Source of the DNA: Gangjinia marincola
GTDB taxonomy: Bacteria > Bacteroidota > Bacteroidia > Flavobacteriales > Flavobacteriaceae
NCBI RefSeq assembly: GCF_039523415.1
Contig: NZ_BAAAFG010000001.1
Span: 1 to 64,000 of the forward strand
DNA: 64,000 nt
Reading direction: 5' to 3'
Shown: piece after piece, positions 42,756 to 51,892 of the stretch
Position numbering within the stretch: the first letter of the stretch is position 1
Layout of the letters: each line of letters begins with the position of its first letter
The notes under the pieces: generated by a model
Told to the model about the DNA's origin: nothing
Seen by the model: only the letters and a program-made list of their open reading frames with translations
Databases searched by the model: none
Position numbers and translations under genes: made by a program

Positions 42756-43400
42756 TTGATTGAAGAGTTAGAATATAATACAGAACGGGATAGATTAATT
42801 ATTCCAGAATATGGTCGTCATATTCAAAAAATGATTGATCATGCCATTGCGACTGAAGATGATGAGGAGCGCAACAAAATTGCTAAAGCTATCATTGGAG
42901 TAATGGGAAATCTCAACCCCCATCTGCGTGACGTTTCAGATTTTCAGCATAAGTTATGGGATCAATTGTTCATCATGAGCGACTTTAAACTGGATGTTGA
43001 AAGCCCATATCCTAAACCCTCTAAAGAGGTATTACAAGAACGTCCGGATGCATTAGAATACCCGCAAAATTTTCCGAAGTACAGATTTTACGGCAATAAC
43101 ATCAAGCGCATGATTGATGCAGCGCTTAAGTTTGAAGAAGGCGATTTAAAAACTGCCTTAGAGTTCAATATTGCCAACCATATGAAGAAATCCTACCTCA
43201 ATTGGAATAAAGATACCGTAGAGGACAAAGTAATCTATAAGCATTTGTATGAGCTGAGTGATGGTAAAATTAATTTGGCCGAAGAAGAAGGAGAGTTAAC
43301 CCAGGCTGAAAGTCTTATGCGATCAACTAAGCGCTACAGCAAAGCCACTACAAGCAAAAAAAACCAGCGAAACAACAACCGCGGAAGAAAACGTTACTAA
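42756..43400 (+). CDS. DUF4290 family protein
   Basis: 214 residues, start TTG at 42756 (no ATG nearby; the family normally begins a few residues before EYNTERDRLIIPEYG). Features: RHIQKMIDHAIATEDDEERN, NLNPHLRDVSDFQHKLWDQLF, YPKPSKEVLQERPDALEYPQ and a basic tail ending NRGRKRY that may bind nucleic acid. The family is specific to Bacteroidota and of unknown function, regularly upstream of murA as here (34 bp). Confidence 0.85.
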   Translation: MIEELEYNTERDRLIIPEYGRHIQKMIDHAIATEDDEERNKIAKAIIGVMGNLNPHLRDVSDFQHKLWDQLFIMSDFKLDVESPYPKPSKEVLQERPDALEYPQNFPKYRFYGNNIKRMIDAALKFEEGDLKTALEFNIANHMKKSYLNWNKDTVEDKVIYKHLYELSDGKINLAEEEGELTQAESLMRSTKRYSKATTSKKNQRNNNRGRKRY

Positions 43401-43434
43401 ACCAAACTAACTATAACCAGACCAACTCACCGCT

Positions 43435-44748
43435 ATGGGAACGTTTAAGATTGAAGGAGGTCATCAATTAAAAGGTGACATCCAACCACAAGGAGCTAAA
43501 AATGAGGCACTCCAAATTCTTTGTGCCGTTTTATTGACCAAAGAAAAGGTTACCATTCACAACATACCAGACATTAGAGATGTGAATAAACTTATCACGA
43601 TCCTGGGTAATCTGAGAGTAAAAATTGAAAAACTCGGCAAGGGGTCGTATAGCTTTCAAAGTGATGACTTGGATTTAGATTATCTGGAAAGTGAATTATT
43701 TAAAGAAGAGGGAAGCGGTCTACGTGGCTCTATCATGATCGTTGGACCACTATTAGGTCGTTTTGGTAAAGGCTATATTCCCAGACCTGGTGGGGATAAA
43801 ATAGGGCGTAGACGATTGGACACTCATTTTGAAGGTTTTATAAAGCTTGGCGCTACCTTTAGATATAGTAAAGAAGAGCGGTTCTATGGGGTGGAAGCTC
43901 CCAATGGCTTAACCGGTACGTACATGCTCTTAGATGAAGCCTCTGTAACCGGTACTGCCAACATCGTTATGGCAGCGGTGTTAGCAAACGGGACCACCAC
44001 AATTTATAATGCTGCCTGTGAGCCGTACTTGCAACAGCTGTGTAAGATGATGGTTGCCATGGGTGCATCTATAAAGGGAATAGGCTCTAACCTGTTAGAA
44101 ATAGAAGGAGTAGAAGAACTTAAGGGTTGTGAGCATACGGTACTACCAGATATGATAGAAATTGGATCTTGGATAGGCCTGGCTGCTATGACCAAAAGTG
44201 AAATTACCATCAAAAAAGTGAGCTGGGAGAATCTTGGTCAGATTCCTCAAGTCTTTAGAAAGTTAGGGATCACCCTTGAGCGTAGAGGTGATGATATTCA
44301 TATTCCTGCGCATACCAATGGATACGAGGTGCAAAGTTTTATTGATGGTTCATTCATGACCATTAGTGATGCTCCTTGGCCCGGCTTTACTCCAGACCTA
44401 TTAAGTATTATGTTGGTTACCGCTACCCAAGCTAGAGGAGAAGTCATGATCCATCAAAAGATGTTTGAAAGTAGGTTATTCTTCGTGGATAAACTCATTG
44501 ACATGGGAGCTAAGATCATCTTATGTGATCCGCACAGGGCAACAGTCATTGGTCACGATTTTAAATCAACCCTAAAAGCGACCACCATGACTAGTCCAGA
44601 CATTAGAGCCGGAATTTCTTTACTTATCGCGGCATTGTCTGCTAAGGGGACCTCTACCATACACAATATTGAACAGATTGATCGTGGATATGAAAATATC
44701 GATGAGCGTCTGCAACGAATAGGTGCCAAAATCACGCGTCTAGATTAG
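43435..44748 (+). CDS. murA: UDP-N-acetylglucosamine 1-carboxyvinyltransferase, Cys-to-Asp type
   Basis: 437 residues. Transfers enolpyruvate from PEP to UDP-GlcNAc, the first committed step of peptidoglycan synthesis. Motifs: GDIQPQGAKNEALQILCAVLL, TIHNIPDIRDVNKLI, RGSIMIVGPLLGRFG and the active-site loop RPGGDKIGRRRLDTHFEGF. In E. coli this loop is PGGCxIG with Cys115; here the position is Asp121. Asp at this site keeps activity but prevents alkylation by fosfomycin in known cases. It follows DUF4290 and ends at a terminator. Confidence 0.95.
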   Translation: MGTFKIEGGHQLKGDIQPQGAKNEALQILCAVLLTKEKVTIHNIPDIRDVNKLITILGNLRVKIEKLGKGSYSFQSDDLDLDYLESELFKEEGSGLRGSIMIVGPLLGRFGKGYIPRPGGDKIGRRRLDTHFEGFIKLGATFRYSKEERFYGVEAPNGLTGTYMLLDEASVTGTANIVMAAVLANGTTTIYNAACEPYLQQLCKMMVAMGASIKGIGSNLLEIEGVEELKGCEHTVLPDMIEIGSWIGLAAMTKSEITIKKVSWENLGQIPQVFRKLGITLERRGDDIHIPAHTNGYEVQSFIDGSFMTISDAPWPGFTPDLLSIMLVTATQARGEVMIHQKMFESRLFFVDKLIDMGAKIILCDPHRATVIGHDFKSTLKATTMTSPDIRAGISLLIAALSAKGTSTIHNIEQIDRGYENIDERLQRIGAKITRLD

Positions 44749-44771
44749 ATAGAAATAGTAAAGATTAAAAT

Positions 44772-44802
44772 AAAAGTCAGTAAATGTTTTTTGCTGACTT
44801 TT
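44772..44802 (+). terminator. Rho-independent terminator after murA
   Basis: Arms aaaagtcag (44772-44780) and ctgactttt (44794-44802) followed by tttt. It separates murA from the AraC-type gene. Confidence 0.82.
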
Positions 44803-44932
44803 TTGGCGTACTTTTAACAAATATTGAGGCTTTAGCTTTAAAGATTAAACAACCAACCAAAATTTTTAATCATTCTATTATCCCTTACAGCATTTGTTTA
44901 GGGCTAAGCTGGTATTTATTAATCTTATTAAG

Positions 44933-45964
44933 ATGTCGTTGGTATTGAAAAAAAATAACGTTGTTAACATAGTAAAGAATGTAGCCACTGATCTTGGGGG
45001 CACGTTTACGAAAGAATTTGGCTCCGCAACTGTCAGGTTAGACAATGAAAAGGGCCAGGGCTTTATAAAAGCCTATGAGATGTTTCCCGGTCTAGGGGCA
45101 ATCATTTATAATATTACATTTAATGAACCTTTTCAATTTACCCTATCCAAAAGCCCAGTAGATCCATTATATTTTATTTTTTGCTTAGAAGGTCAGTTTA
45201 AGCATAGGTTTGGAAAAAACGGTGCGTACACAGATCTGGATCGTAAAAGAAATGTCATTTTAAAATCAGGTCATGATGAGGTTAATGAAGTGGTTATACC
45301 CGCAGATACTCCACTAAAAATTAGTGTGATAAGTGTTTTAGAAGATCGAATGCAGCACTTAAAAAATACAGATAGAAGTATTTTAGGAACCTACTTAGAA
45401 GAAATTTTTACAGAGATATCTAACGATAAACCCTACAGATTCTTAGGAAAAATTAGAATATCCACGGCTAATTATGTGCGTATCATCATGGACCATCAAA
45501 AAAAGGGTGTTGTAGGTCGACTATTAGCAGAAAGTTCTATCCTCAATATTTTAGCTTCTCAATTAGATTATCACGATCAAGAGACAGAGGCAGAGCGCCT
45601 TAATTATCCCATCAAAGAGTCAGAATTAGAACGTGTCGTTGATTTAGGAGAATTTGTCGCCTCTAGAATCAACAAACCCATTAGTATAGAAGACTTAAAA
45701 AGAGAATCTGGCTTGTCGCCAAAAAAACTACAATTAGGATTTAGATATTTATACGATAGAAGCATCAATGGTTATATCTCTAATGTTCGCATAGAAAAAG
45801 CAAGACAATTGATTGAAGAAACAGATTTAACCATATCAGAAATTGTGTATTCGTGCGGGTTAAGTAGCCGAAGCTATTTTTCTAAGATTTTTAAAGAGAA
45901 GTACGGTATCAATCCTTCAGAATATAAAAAGCAGCTCAAAACAGTTCGTACAGATTCTGAATAA
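44933..45964 (+). CDS. AraC family transcriptional regulator
   Basis: 343 residues from the ATG at 44933 (a TTG at 44894 would add 13). The first 200 residues have no recognised domain but resemble a cupin-like sensor (PGLGAIIYNITFNEPFQFTLSKSP; YFIFCLEGQFKHRFG). The C-terminal 100 residues carry two helix-turn-helix motifs: ISIEDLKRESGLSPKKLQLGF and LTISEIVYSCGLSSRSYFSKIFKEKYG, the AraC signature. The effector is unknown. No obvious target gene is adjacent; the neighbour downstream is convergent. Confidence 0.9.
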   Translation: MSLVLKKNNVVNIVKNVATDLGGTFTKEFGSATVRLDNEKGQGFIKAYEMFPGLGAIIYNITFNEPFQFTLSKSPVDPLYFIFCLEGQFKHRFGKNGAYTDLDRKRNVILKSGHDEVNEVVIPADTPLKISVISVLEDRMQHLKNTDRSILGTYLEEIFTEISNDKPYRFLGKIRISTANYVRIIMDHQKKGVVGRLLAESSILNILASQLDYHDQETEAERLNYPIKESELERVVDLGEFVASRINKPISIEDLKRESGLSPKKLQLGFRYLYDRSINGYISNVRIEKARQLIEETDLTISEIVYSCGLSSRSYFSKIFKEKYGINPSEYKKQLKTVRTDSE

Positions 45965-45991
45965 ATAGGTGACAAAAGAAGTCTTCGTCAT

Positions 45992-47458
45992 TTAAGACGT
46001 TGCATTTTCTTCTACTAAATTTTGCTCCTTATTATACCCAAAGAAACCACCCTCTTTGATCATTTGTGCGATACCTTCAGGCAGCATTTTCTCCCATCCT
46101 GTTTTTCCTTCAGCGATCATTTGTAATACTTCACGTGAGAAAATATCAAGAATTTCTGGATCGTAATCAACGATATCAACCACTTTACCATTGTATTTAA
46201 AGAACTTATACAGCTCTTTCATACGTGGGTGTACTTTCAAATCTTCACTGGTAATAATGCGATCATTTTCGGTATCATGAGCGGGGTAGAGGTAGACCTT
46301 TAAATCTTTGAAGAAGAGTTTCCCAAAGGCTTCTAAGATTCCGCCACTCAAATGATTGTAATACTTTTGATCAAAAATTTCCACCAAATTATTTACGCCC
46401 ATCGTGAGCCCCATGCGTTGTTTGGTATAACGAGAGAAGTATTCAACCACCTTATAATATTCCTGAAACTTAGAGATCATTACCGTTTGACCAAGGGCAC
46501 ATAACAAATTAGCTCTATGTAAAAAATCTTGCTCATCAATCTCACCTTCAGCCCTTAAATTGGATAAGGTGATCTCAAAAATAGAAACGGTTTTATCTTC
46601 ATCTACTTTATTTTCATCTAAGAATAGTTCCAGTGATTTTTTGTACATGTCCATATTGACGAGTGTCACCGGCCTAAAACTTCCGCGAAGCGCTAATACG
46701 TTTTTCTTATATAAGATACGGGCAGGGAGAATATTATTTCCGTCTGCTCCAAACATCACCGCCTCAGTCATGTCATTTTTAATGAGTTCCAGACTCATCA
46801 AACGGTTATCTACATTTTCAAATTGAGGTCCTTTAAAATTGATGGTATCGATTTCAATCTGATCTTTATCGATATGGTCGTACAGGTATCGCAGTAATTT
46901 TTTAGGAGAATCGTATTTGTAATAGGCTCCGTAAATGAGATTTACGCCCAGCGTTCCTAAGGTTTGTTGCTGTAGTCGCGCATCATTTTCATGAAAACGT
47001 ATGTGCAGGATGATTTCATTATAATCTGCCCCGGGTTTAACTTGATATTTGATCCCTACCCAACCGTGGCCCTTATATTTCTTTGCAAAATCTATCGTGG
47101 CGACAGTGTTTGCGTAGCTGAAAAAGAGTTTTTCGGGGTTGGCTTCACGTGAAATACGATCTTCGATAAGACTAATTTCATGGCTTAGCATTTTTACCAA
47201 TCGGGACTCTGTGACGTAGCGGCCGTCTTTTTCTCTGCCGTAAATCGCATCACTAAATTCTTTATCATAGGCACTCATTGCCTTAGCAATGGTGCCAGAC
47301 CCACCTCCGGCTCTAAAGAAATTTCTCACAGTTTCCTGTCCTGCACCTATTTCGGCAAAGGTTCCGTAGATGTTTTCATTAAGGTTAATACGCAGTGCTT
47401 TACTTGAAATCGAAGGAGCGCTTTCAAACGCTTTATCACCTTTGATGGTAATAGGCAT
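45992..47458 (-). CDS. Conserved flavobacterial protein of unknown function
   Basis: 488 residues, well preserved and lacking signal peptide. From memory, close homologues in flavobacteria carry the names nicotinate-nucleotide adenylyltransferase or TonB-dependent receptor, but neither is supported: there is no nucleotidyltransferase HxGH motif and no barrel. Notable stretches: NLNENIYGTFAEIGAGQETVRNFFRAGGGSG, IYGREKDGRYVTESRL, LHIRFHENDARLQQQTLGTLGVNLIY and SGGILEAFGKLFFKDLKVYLYP. The glycine-rich first segment could bind a nucleotide. Likely a cytosolic enzyme of unknown reaction. Confidence 0.75.
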   Translation of the reverse strand: MPITIKGDKAFESAPSISSKALRINLNENIYGTFAEIGAGQETVRNFFRAGGGSGTIAKAMSAYDKEFSDAIYGREKDGRYVTESRLVKMLSHEISLIEDRISREANPEKLFFSYANTVATIDFAKKYKGHGWVGIKYQVKPGADYNEIILHIRFHENDARLQQQTLGTLGVNLIYGAYYKYDSPKKLLRYLYDHIDKDQIEIDTINFKGPQFENVDNRLMSLELIKNDMTEAVMFGADGNNILPARILYKKNVLALRGSFRPVTLVNMDMYKKSLELFLDENKVDEDKTVSIFEITLSNLRAEGEIDEQDFLHRANLLCALGQTVMISKFQEYYKVVEYFSRYTKQRMGLTMGVNNLVEIFDQKYYNHLSGGILEAFGKLFFKDLKVYLYPAHDTENDRIITSEDLKVHPRMKELYKFFKYNGKVVDIVDYDPEILDIFSREVLQMIAEGKTGWEKMLPEGIAQMIKEGGFFGYNKEQNLVEENATS

Positions 47459-47532
47459 AGTGACAGGATTTATTTGGATTATAATCTAGAATCAAAGGTA
47501 GTCAATTGATCAGGCAAACAAAAAATTATGTA

Positions 47533-47540
47533 TATTTTTG
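47533..47540 (+). promoter_or_regulatory. Putative -7 element for the MBL operon
   Basis: TATTTTTG matches TAnnTTTG; a TTG at 47506-47508 lies 24 bp upstream, close to the usual -33 spacing. The start codon used (47557) would then have a leader of only about 10 bases. Confidence 0.5.
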
Positions 47541-47556
47541 TACAAAAATTAGCTTT

Positions 47557-48318
47557 TTGAAGATCACATTTTTAGGAACAGGGACATCGCAGGGAATTCC
47601 GGTAATTGGTAGTACACATCCTGTTTGTATGAGCGATGACCCAAAAGATAAACGTTTGCGAGTATCAATCTTAGTGGAATGTGAGACTGAAACGTTTGTT
47701 ATTGACTGTGGTCCCGATTTTAGAACACAATTATTAGCTAATCCTGTGAATCACATTGACGGAGTAGTTTTTACCCACGAACATAGTGACCACATTGCAG
47801 GCCTGGATGATATTAGACCTTTTTACTTTAGGCAAGGTGATGTTTCGCTTTACGCGGAAGACAGAGTGATTGAGGCACTTAAGAAACGTTATCACTACAT
47901 GTTTGTGACCGAAAATAAATATCCCGGTGTACCCACATTTGACATCCATCAATTAATAAACAAACCTTTTAACCTGAAGCAGACTACAATCACGCCAATC
48001 CAAGTATATCATGGAAAATTACCGGTATTTGGATATCGCATCCATGATTTTGCGTACATCACCGATGCCAAGACCATCCCGGATGAAGAACTTAAAAAAC
48101 TTGAAGGTCTGGACGTATTAGTGCTGAATGCCTTGCGTGAAGAACCCCACCATTCGCATTTGAACATCGAGGAAGCACTGGAGATTATTAAAAAAGTTAA
48201 GCCGAAAAAAACCTATTTCACGCACATAAGTCATTACATGGGTTTTCATGCCGAAGTGGAAGAAAGCCTTCCAAAAAATGTACATTTAGCCTACGATAAT
48301 TTAACCCTTGAATTATAA
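47557..48318 (+). CDS. MBL-fold metallo-hydrolase (PhnP/RNase Z-like)
   Basis: 253 residues from TTG at 47557 (KITFLGTGTSQGIPVIG is the usual N-terminus). An upstream TTG at 47506 precedes the likely promoter and is rejected. Zinc-binding motif FTHEHSDHIAGLDD (HxHxDH, around residues 72-80), Cys40-region VIDCGPDF, YITDAK, and ISHYMGFH near the end provide the remaining ligands. It resembles phosphodiesterases such as PhnP; substrate unknown. The next gene starts 3 bp downstream, so they form an operon. Confidence 0.88.
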   Translation: MKITFLGTGTSQGIPVIGSTHPVCMSDDPKDKRLRVSILVECETETFVIDCGPDFRTQLLANPVNHIDGVVFTHEHSDHIAGLDDIRPFYFRQGDVSLYAEDRVIEALKKRYHYMFVTENKYPGVPTFDIHQLINKPFNLKQTTITPIQVYHGKLPVFGYRIHDFAYITDAKTIPDEELKKLEGLDVLVLNALREEPHHSHLNIEEALEIIKKVKPKKTYFTHISHYMGFHAEVEESLPKNVHLAYDNLTLEL

Positions 48319-48321
48319 TTT

Positions 48322-48822
48322 ATGCGAAGCAGAATTTTTATGTATCTGTTCATTTTTGCAGCGTTGATTGCGATCTATCAATACATGAACACCAAAAAAA
48401 TAAGCGAAAGCTTTATTGCAAAAGAAGAGCAGCTGCGCAATAAAATAACTGCCCTAGAAACTAAAGCCGAAGACTTGGATCAGGCGAATTATGCCTTAAG
48501 CAGCTTTTACTTGCCCGAAAATGACGCCGCCACTGCCTATATAGAAAATCAAGGATTAGAAGTGACCGATGTGATCGTACAAGTAGAAGATGCGGTTCTG
48601 GGAATGAATAAAGCAGATGCCGATAATGCCTTAGTACCTTTTGTGGGAATAGAAGGAAAAATGCGCATCAATAAAATGCGCATCCTTAACCACAAATGGA
48701 TTGTAGCCGAATTTACCGATGGGAAATACTGGGGAGAAGTATTTCTTTCTTATGAAATCAATGAAAAAAAGGAGCTTAGCTTAGCTACAGAAAAGGCCTT
48801 TTTGTATCCGGTTGGAAATTAA
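48322..48822 (+). CDS. Membrane-anchored conserved hypothetical protein
   Basis: 166 residues. One N-terminal membrane segment (about 5-20; IFMYLFIFAALIAIYQYM), a coiled-coil stretch (IAKEEQLRNKITALETKAEDLDQ), then a compact beta-rich domain (MRINKMRILNHKWIVAEFTDGKYWGEVFLSY). It starts 3 bp after the MBL gene, implying translational coupling. Function unknown. Confidence 0.75.
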   Translation: MRSRIFMYLFIFAALIAIYQYMNTKKISESFIAKEEQLRNKITALETKAEDLDQANYALSSFYLPENDAATAYIENQGLEVTDVIVQVEDAVLGMNKADADNALVPFVGIEGKMRINKMRILNHKWIVAEFTDGKYWGEVFLSYEINEKKELSLATEKAFLYPVGN

Positions 48823-48879
48823 TACATGTTTTAGGTCTGCTTTTTGATACGAGGTTTAAAATCATTTAAATCTCTACGC

Positions 48880-49602
48880 ATGAAACACTTCTTTTCTTTA
48901 GCTTTTATACTAACGCTAGTAATTGGCTGTACAAATAACCAAGATTCTCCGCGATCATCATTTAAAACCATTCTATTAAAATCAGACGCTAAAATCGAAG
49001 CAGTTCCAGATAGGGCTAGTTTCTATGTAGAATTAACCTGCCTGGATCGATCCATTAAAAGTTCGAAAGAATGTCTGATTCAAAAATCTAATGCTTTAAC
49101 TAAAAATCTCCTCGAAAGTGGTGTGGATCAGGATGATTTATTTACTACAGCAATCGATATGCGCCGGGAATATCGTTGGCAGAATAATACCAGGGTATTT
49201 AGGGGATACCAAAGTTCTACCAGAATAAGGGTCAAAGTGAAAAACATCGATGATTTAGCCGAAATGTATACCAAGCTACTTGAGGATAAGAATCTTAATT
49301 TAAGTGGATTGTCCTACGAACATTCCAAGTTGGACAGCTTAAAAAATCAAGCTTATCTCAAGGCGCTGAAAAAGGCAGATCTACTGGCTGAAGAATTAGT
49401 GCAACAACTTCCCGAGAGCTCAAAAGAGGTTTTAAAGATAGGTAACACAAAACTTACCGCTTCACATCCACAATCACAACCTTCATATAACTATGAAATG
49501 ATCGAGGAGGAGGTTTCAAAGGTTCAAAACAGATCTGTAGCCATAAATCCCGGAATGATATCGGTATATGCGACCCTCTTTGTAGAATATCAAATCGATT
49601 AA
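48880..49602 (+). CDS. SIMPL (DUF541) domain lipoprotein
   Basis: 240 residues from the ATG at 48880. Lipoprotein signal MKHFFSLAFILTLVIGC. The SIMPL fold is shown by AKIEAVPDRASFYVELTCLDRS, TAIDMRREYRWQNNTRVFRGYQSSTRIRVKVKN and AYLKALKKADLLAEEL. SIMPL proteins are periplasmic or outer-membrane-attached, and roles in oxidative stress or signalling have been proposed. It lies 57 bp after the previous gene and probably belongs to the same transcript. Confidence 0.85.
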   Translation: MKHFFSLAFILTLVIGCTNNQDSPRSSFKTILLKSDAKIEAVPDRASFYVELTCLDRSIKSSKECLIQKSNALTKNLLESGVDQDDLFTTAIDMRREYRWQNNTRVFRGYQSSTRIRVKVKNIDDLAEMYTKLLEDKNLNLSGLSYEHSKLDSLKNQAYLKALKKADLLAEELVQQLPESSKEVLKIGNTKLTASHPQSQPSYNYEMIEEEVSKVQNRSVAINPGMISVYATLFVEYQID

Positions 49603-49621
49603 TTGTGTACTTTAGTGAAGT

Positions 49622-50047
49622 ATGAAAATCATTTTTTTCTTCTTTTGTTTATCTTTTTCTATGCGCGTATCTGCACAATTAATCGAACGTCACCAATGGA
49701 AAGACAGATTGGTGCTTATAATCTCCAATAAAAAGAATAGTGAGGAGTACAGCAGGCAGTTAGGAGAGCTAACTATTAATGCAGAGGGATTAGATGAGCG
49801 CAAATTGATGGTGTATCAAATTCTGCCGGACAGGCATAAGATTCTACAGGATCAAGACTGGATGATGTCCAATGATCTGTATAAAAGATACGCTTTTAAC
49901 GATAAAGATTTCAAGGTCATCCTGATTGGTTTAGATGGAAGCATTAAAGTGTCTCAGGATACATTACTTACCGCTAAAGAACTTTTCGCCACCATAGATC
50001 AAATGCCGATGAGACGAGCAACAATGAGAAGAAAATCAAAAGGATAG
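49622..50047 (+). CDS. DUF4174 family secreted protein
   Basis: 141 residues with a signal peptide (to RVSAQ). The domain HQWKDRLVLIISNKKNSEEY...DKDFKVILIGLDGSIKVSQD matches DUF4174, a thioredoxin-like fold without the CXXC pair. It is the fourth gene of the MBL-SIMPL run. Function unknown. Confidence 0.82.
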   Translation: MKIIFFFFCLSFSMRVSAQLIERHQWKDRLVLIISNKKNSEEYSRQLGELTINAEGLDERKLMVYQILPDRHKILQDQDWMMSNDLYKRYAFNDKDFKVILIGLDGSIKVSQDTLLTAKELFATIDQMPMRRATMRRKSKG

Positions 50048-50128
50048 TGTGAAGCTACTTAAATATTTATAACCTATCGATAGTATAAGAATAATTTAGA
50101 CGCAATGTTTTTCTTCTTTGAATTGTTT

Positions 50129-50353
50129 TTAAGGATTTATAAGACCAGTGTTTTCTAATAGCTTTATAAATAATACCGTAAACCCGCCGCCTACCATTAG
50201 AATAAAGGTATAATGGTACATCTTGAATCCCCAGTTTTTTCGGAATTTTTTGCTATATTCTTTTTTCATAAATCCTTGAGTGGATTTCCAGACCAGAAAA
50301 GAGAATGCCAAAAATAGCCCTAAGGCAGCAATGAAAATAAAAATTTTTCCCAT
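50129..50353 (-). CDS. Small protein with two membrane segments
   Basis: 74 residues from the ATG at 50353 (the TTG two codons upstream is unlikely). Two hydrophobic segments, at about 3-22 (IFIFIAALGLFLAFSFLVW) and 48-66 (YTFILMVGGGFTVLFI), flank a basic loop (MKKEYSKKFRKNWGFKMY). No family recognised. Stands alone between a convergent gene and prfB. Confidence 0.6.
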   Translation of the reverse strand: MGKIFIFIAALGLFLAFSFLVWKSTQGFMKKEYSKKFRKNWGFKMYHYTFILMVGGGFTVLFIKLLENTGLINP

Positions 50354-50469
50354 AAACAAGAATTACAATCTAAGATAGTCATTTTTAGGTAAAATAGCTT
50401 TTCAAAAAAATTTCCTTTTAAGGCTATTCACATTTGACAATCTTGATTTGTTATTAATAAAGTGTACTT

Positions 50470-51577
50470 TCACAACTCATCACTTACCGTATCTTGCCCC
50501 ATCATCATTAAATAGGCTTTTAAAAACGGGTCAATCGCGCCATCCATGACCGCATCTACGTTTCCGGTTTCTTCGGCAGTACGCACATCTTTCACAAGTT
50601 TATACGGATGCATCACGTAGTTTCTAATTTGAGAGCCCCATTCTATTTTCATCTTTCCGGCTTCAATCTCATCGCGTTGCGCCTGCTGTTTGCGGAGTTC
50701 GATTTCATACAACTGAGACTTAAGCATTTGCATGGCTTTCTCTCTGTTTTCTAATTGCGAACGAGTTTCAGAATTATGAATTACGATTCCGCTGGGGTGG
50801 TGGGTCAGGATCGCTTTGGTTTCTACCTTATTCACGTTTTGTCCCCCTGCACCACTGGAGCGCGCAAAATCCCAACTGATTTCTGATGGATTAATGTCAA
50901 TCTCAATCGAATCATCTGCCAGTGGATACACATATACCGATGCAAAACTGGTGTGACGCTTTGCATTGCTATCAAACGGAGAGATTCGCACCAGTCGATG
51001 CACACCATTTTCTCCTTTAAGCCAGCCAAAGGCATACTCGCCGTCAATCTCTAGGGTCACTGTTTTGATTCCGGCGACATCACCTTCCTGAAAGTTGAGC
51101 TCTTTGACTTTATAGCCATTTTTATCTGCCCACATGAGGTACATGCGCATAAGCATTTGCGCCCAGTCACAGCTTTCAGTTCCACCGGCTCCAGCAGTGA
51201 TTTGCAAGACAGCACTCATGCTATCGCCTTCTTCAGACAGCATGTTTTTAAATTCAAGGTCTTCAATCAGCGTAACTGCGGCTTCATTTCGTTTTTCAAC
51301 ATCTTCAGCCGTGGCTTCCCCTTCTTTAAAAAACTCGTGCAGTACTTCTAGATCTTCTACCAGAGTTATCGCTTTTTCATAATCTTCTACCCATTTCTTT
51401 TCCGCGTTAAGCGCACGCATATGAAGCTCTGCATCTTTAGAGTCGTTCCAAAAATCAGGGGAGAATGTTTTTTCTTCTAAATTGGTGATTTCGATCTTTT
51501 TACGATCGATGTCAAAGATATCTCCTCAAGCTGTCTAGTCGCTCTTGGAGTGATGTGATGTGGTCTGTAGTAATCAA
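50470..51577 (-). CDS. prfB: Peptide chain release factor 2, programmed +1 frameshift
   Basis: RF2 terminates at UGA and UAA. The coding sequence is 51577-51515 joined to 51513-50470, 368 residues. In the first frame TTG (51577) ITTDHITSLQERLDSLRRYL reaches CTT TGA C; skipping the T at 51514 continues as DIDRKKIEITNLEEKTFSPDFW. The release motif GAGGQNVNKV (around residue 240) and the codon-recognition motif SPF (RISPFDSNAKRH) identify RF2. The AGG AG-like element just before the slippery CTT is the usual internal Shine-Dalgarno. The TTG start gives the expected N-terminus; no better ATG is in frame. Confidence 0.92.
51511..51524 (-). promoter_or_regulatory. prfB autoregulatory +1 frameshift site
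   Basis: On the minus strand: AGGAGATATCTTTGAC. AGGAG acts as internal Shine-Dalgarno, CTT TGA C is the slippery site. Low RF2 makes the ribosome pause at TGA and slip forward, raising RF2 synthesis. Confidence 0.88.
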
Positions 51578-51669
51578 GGTAGTATAATTTGAGGTAAAAA
51601 TAAGTCTAATTCGGTCAACTTCAAAGAGAGAGGAGAAGGGATTATGCATTATAGAAATTTTTATTAAAA

Positions 51670-51868
51670 CATCCCTCTAAATCTCCCTTACGCCACCGCT
51701 AGCGTCCTTCGCCATAGTAGCACAGCTACGAAGGCCGAGAAGCTAAGGCGACACGCGCTCCAAGAAAGACTTCAAATTTGTTTATGAACGAACTCCCTTC
51801 CTTTGCTTGCCTCCGACGAATTCGCATCAGCGGATGAGAGGAAGGCATAAGGTTGGGGATGGATGTTT
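51670..51868. repeat. Left flank of the DUF559 gene: REP-like repeat block
   Basis: Begins catccctctaaatctccctt and ends ggttggggatggatgttt, the same beginning and end as the block at 52284-52374. Internal sequence differs and includes several short inverted repeats (for example gcctccgacgaattcgcatc...). No gene in 51578-51892; the part before 51670 shows nothing I can assign. Confidence 0.7.
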
Positions 51869-51892
51869 ACTTTTAGAAGATATGCCATAAAT

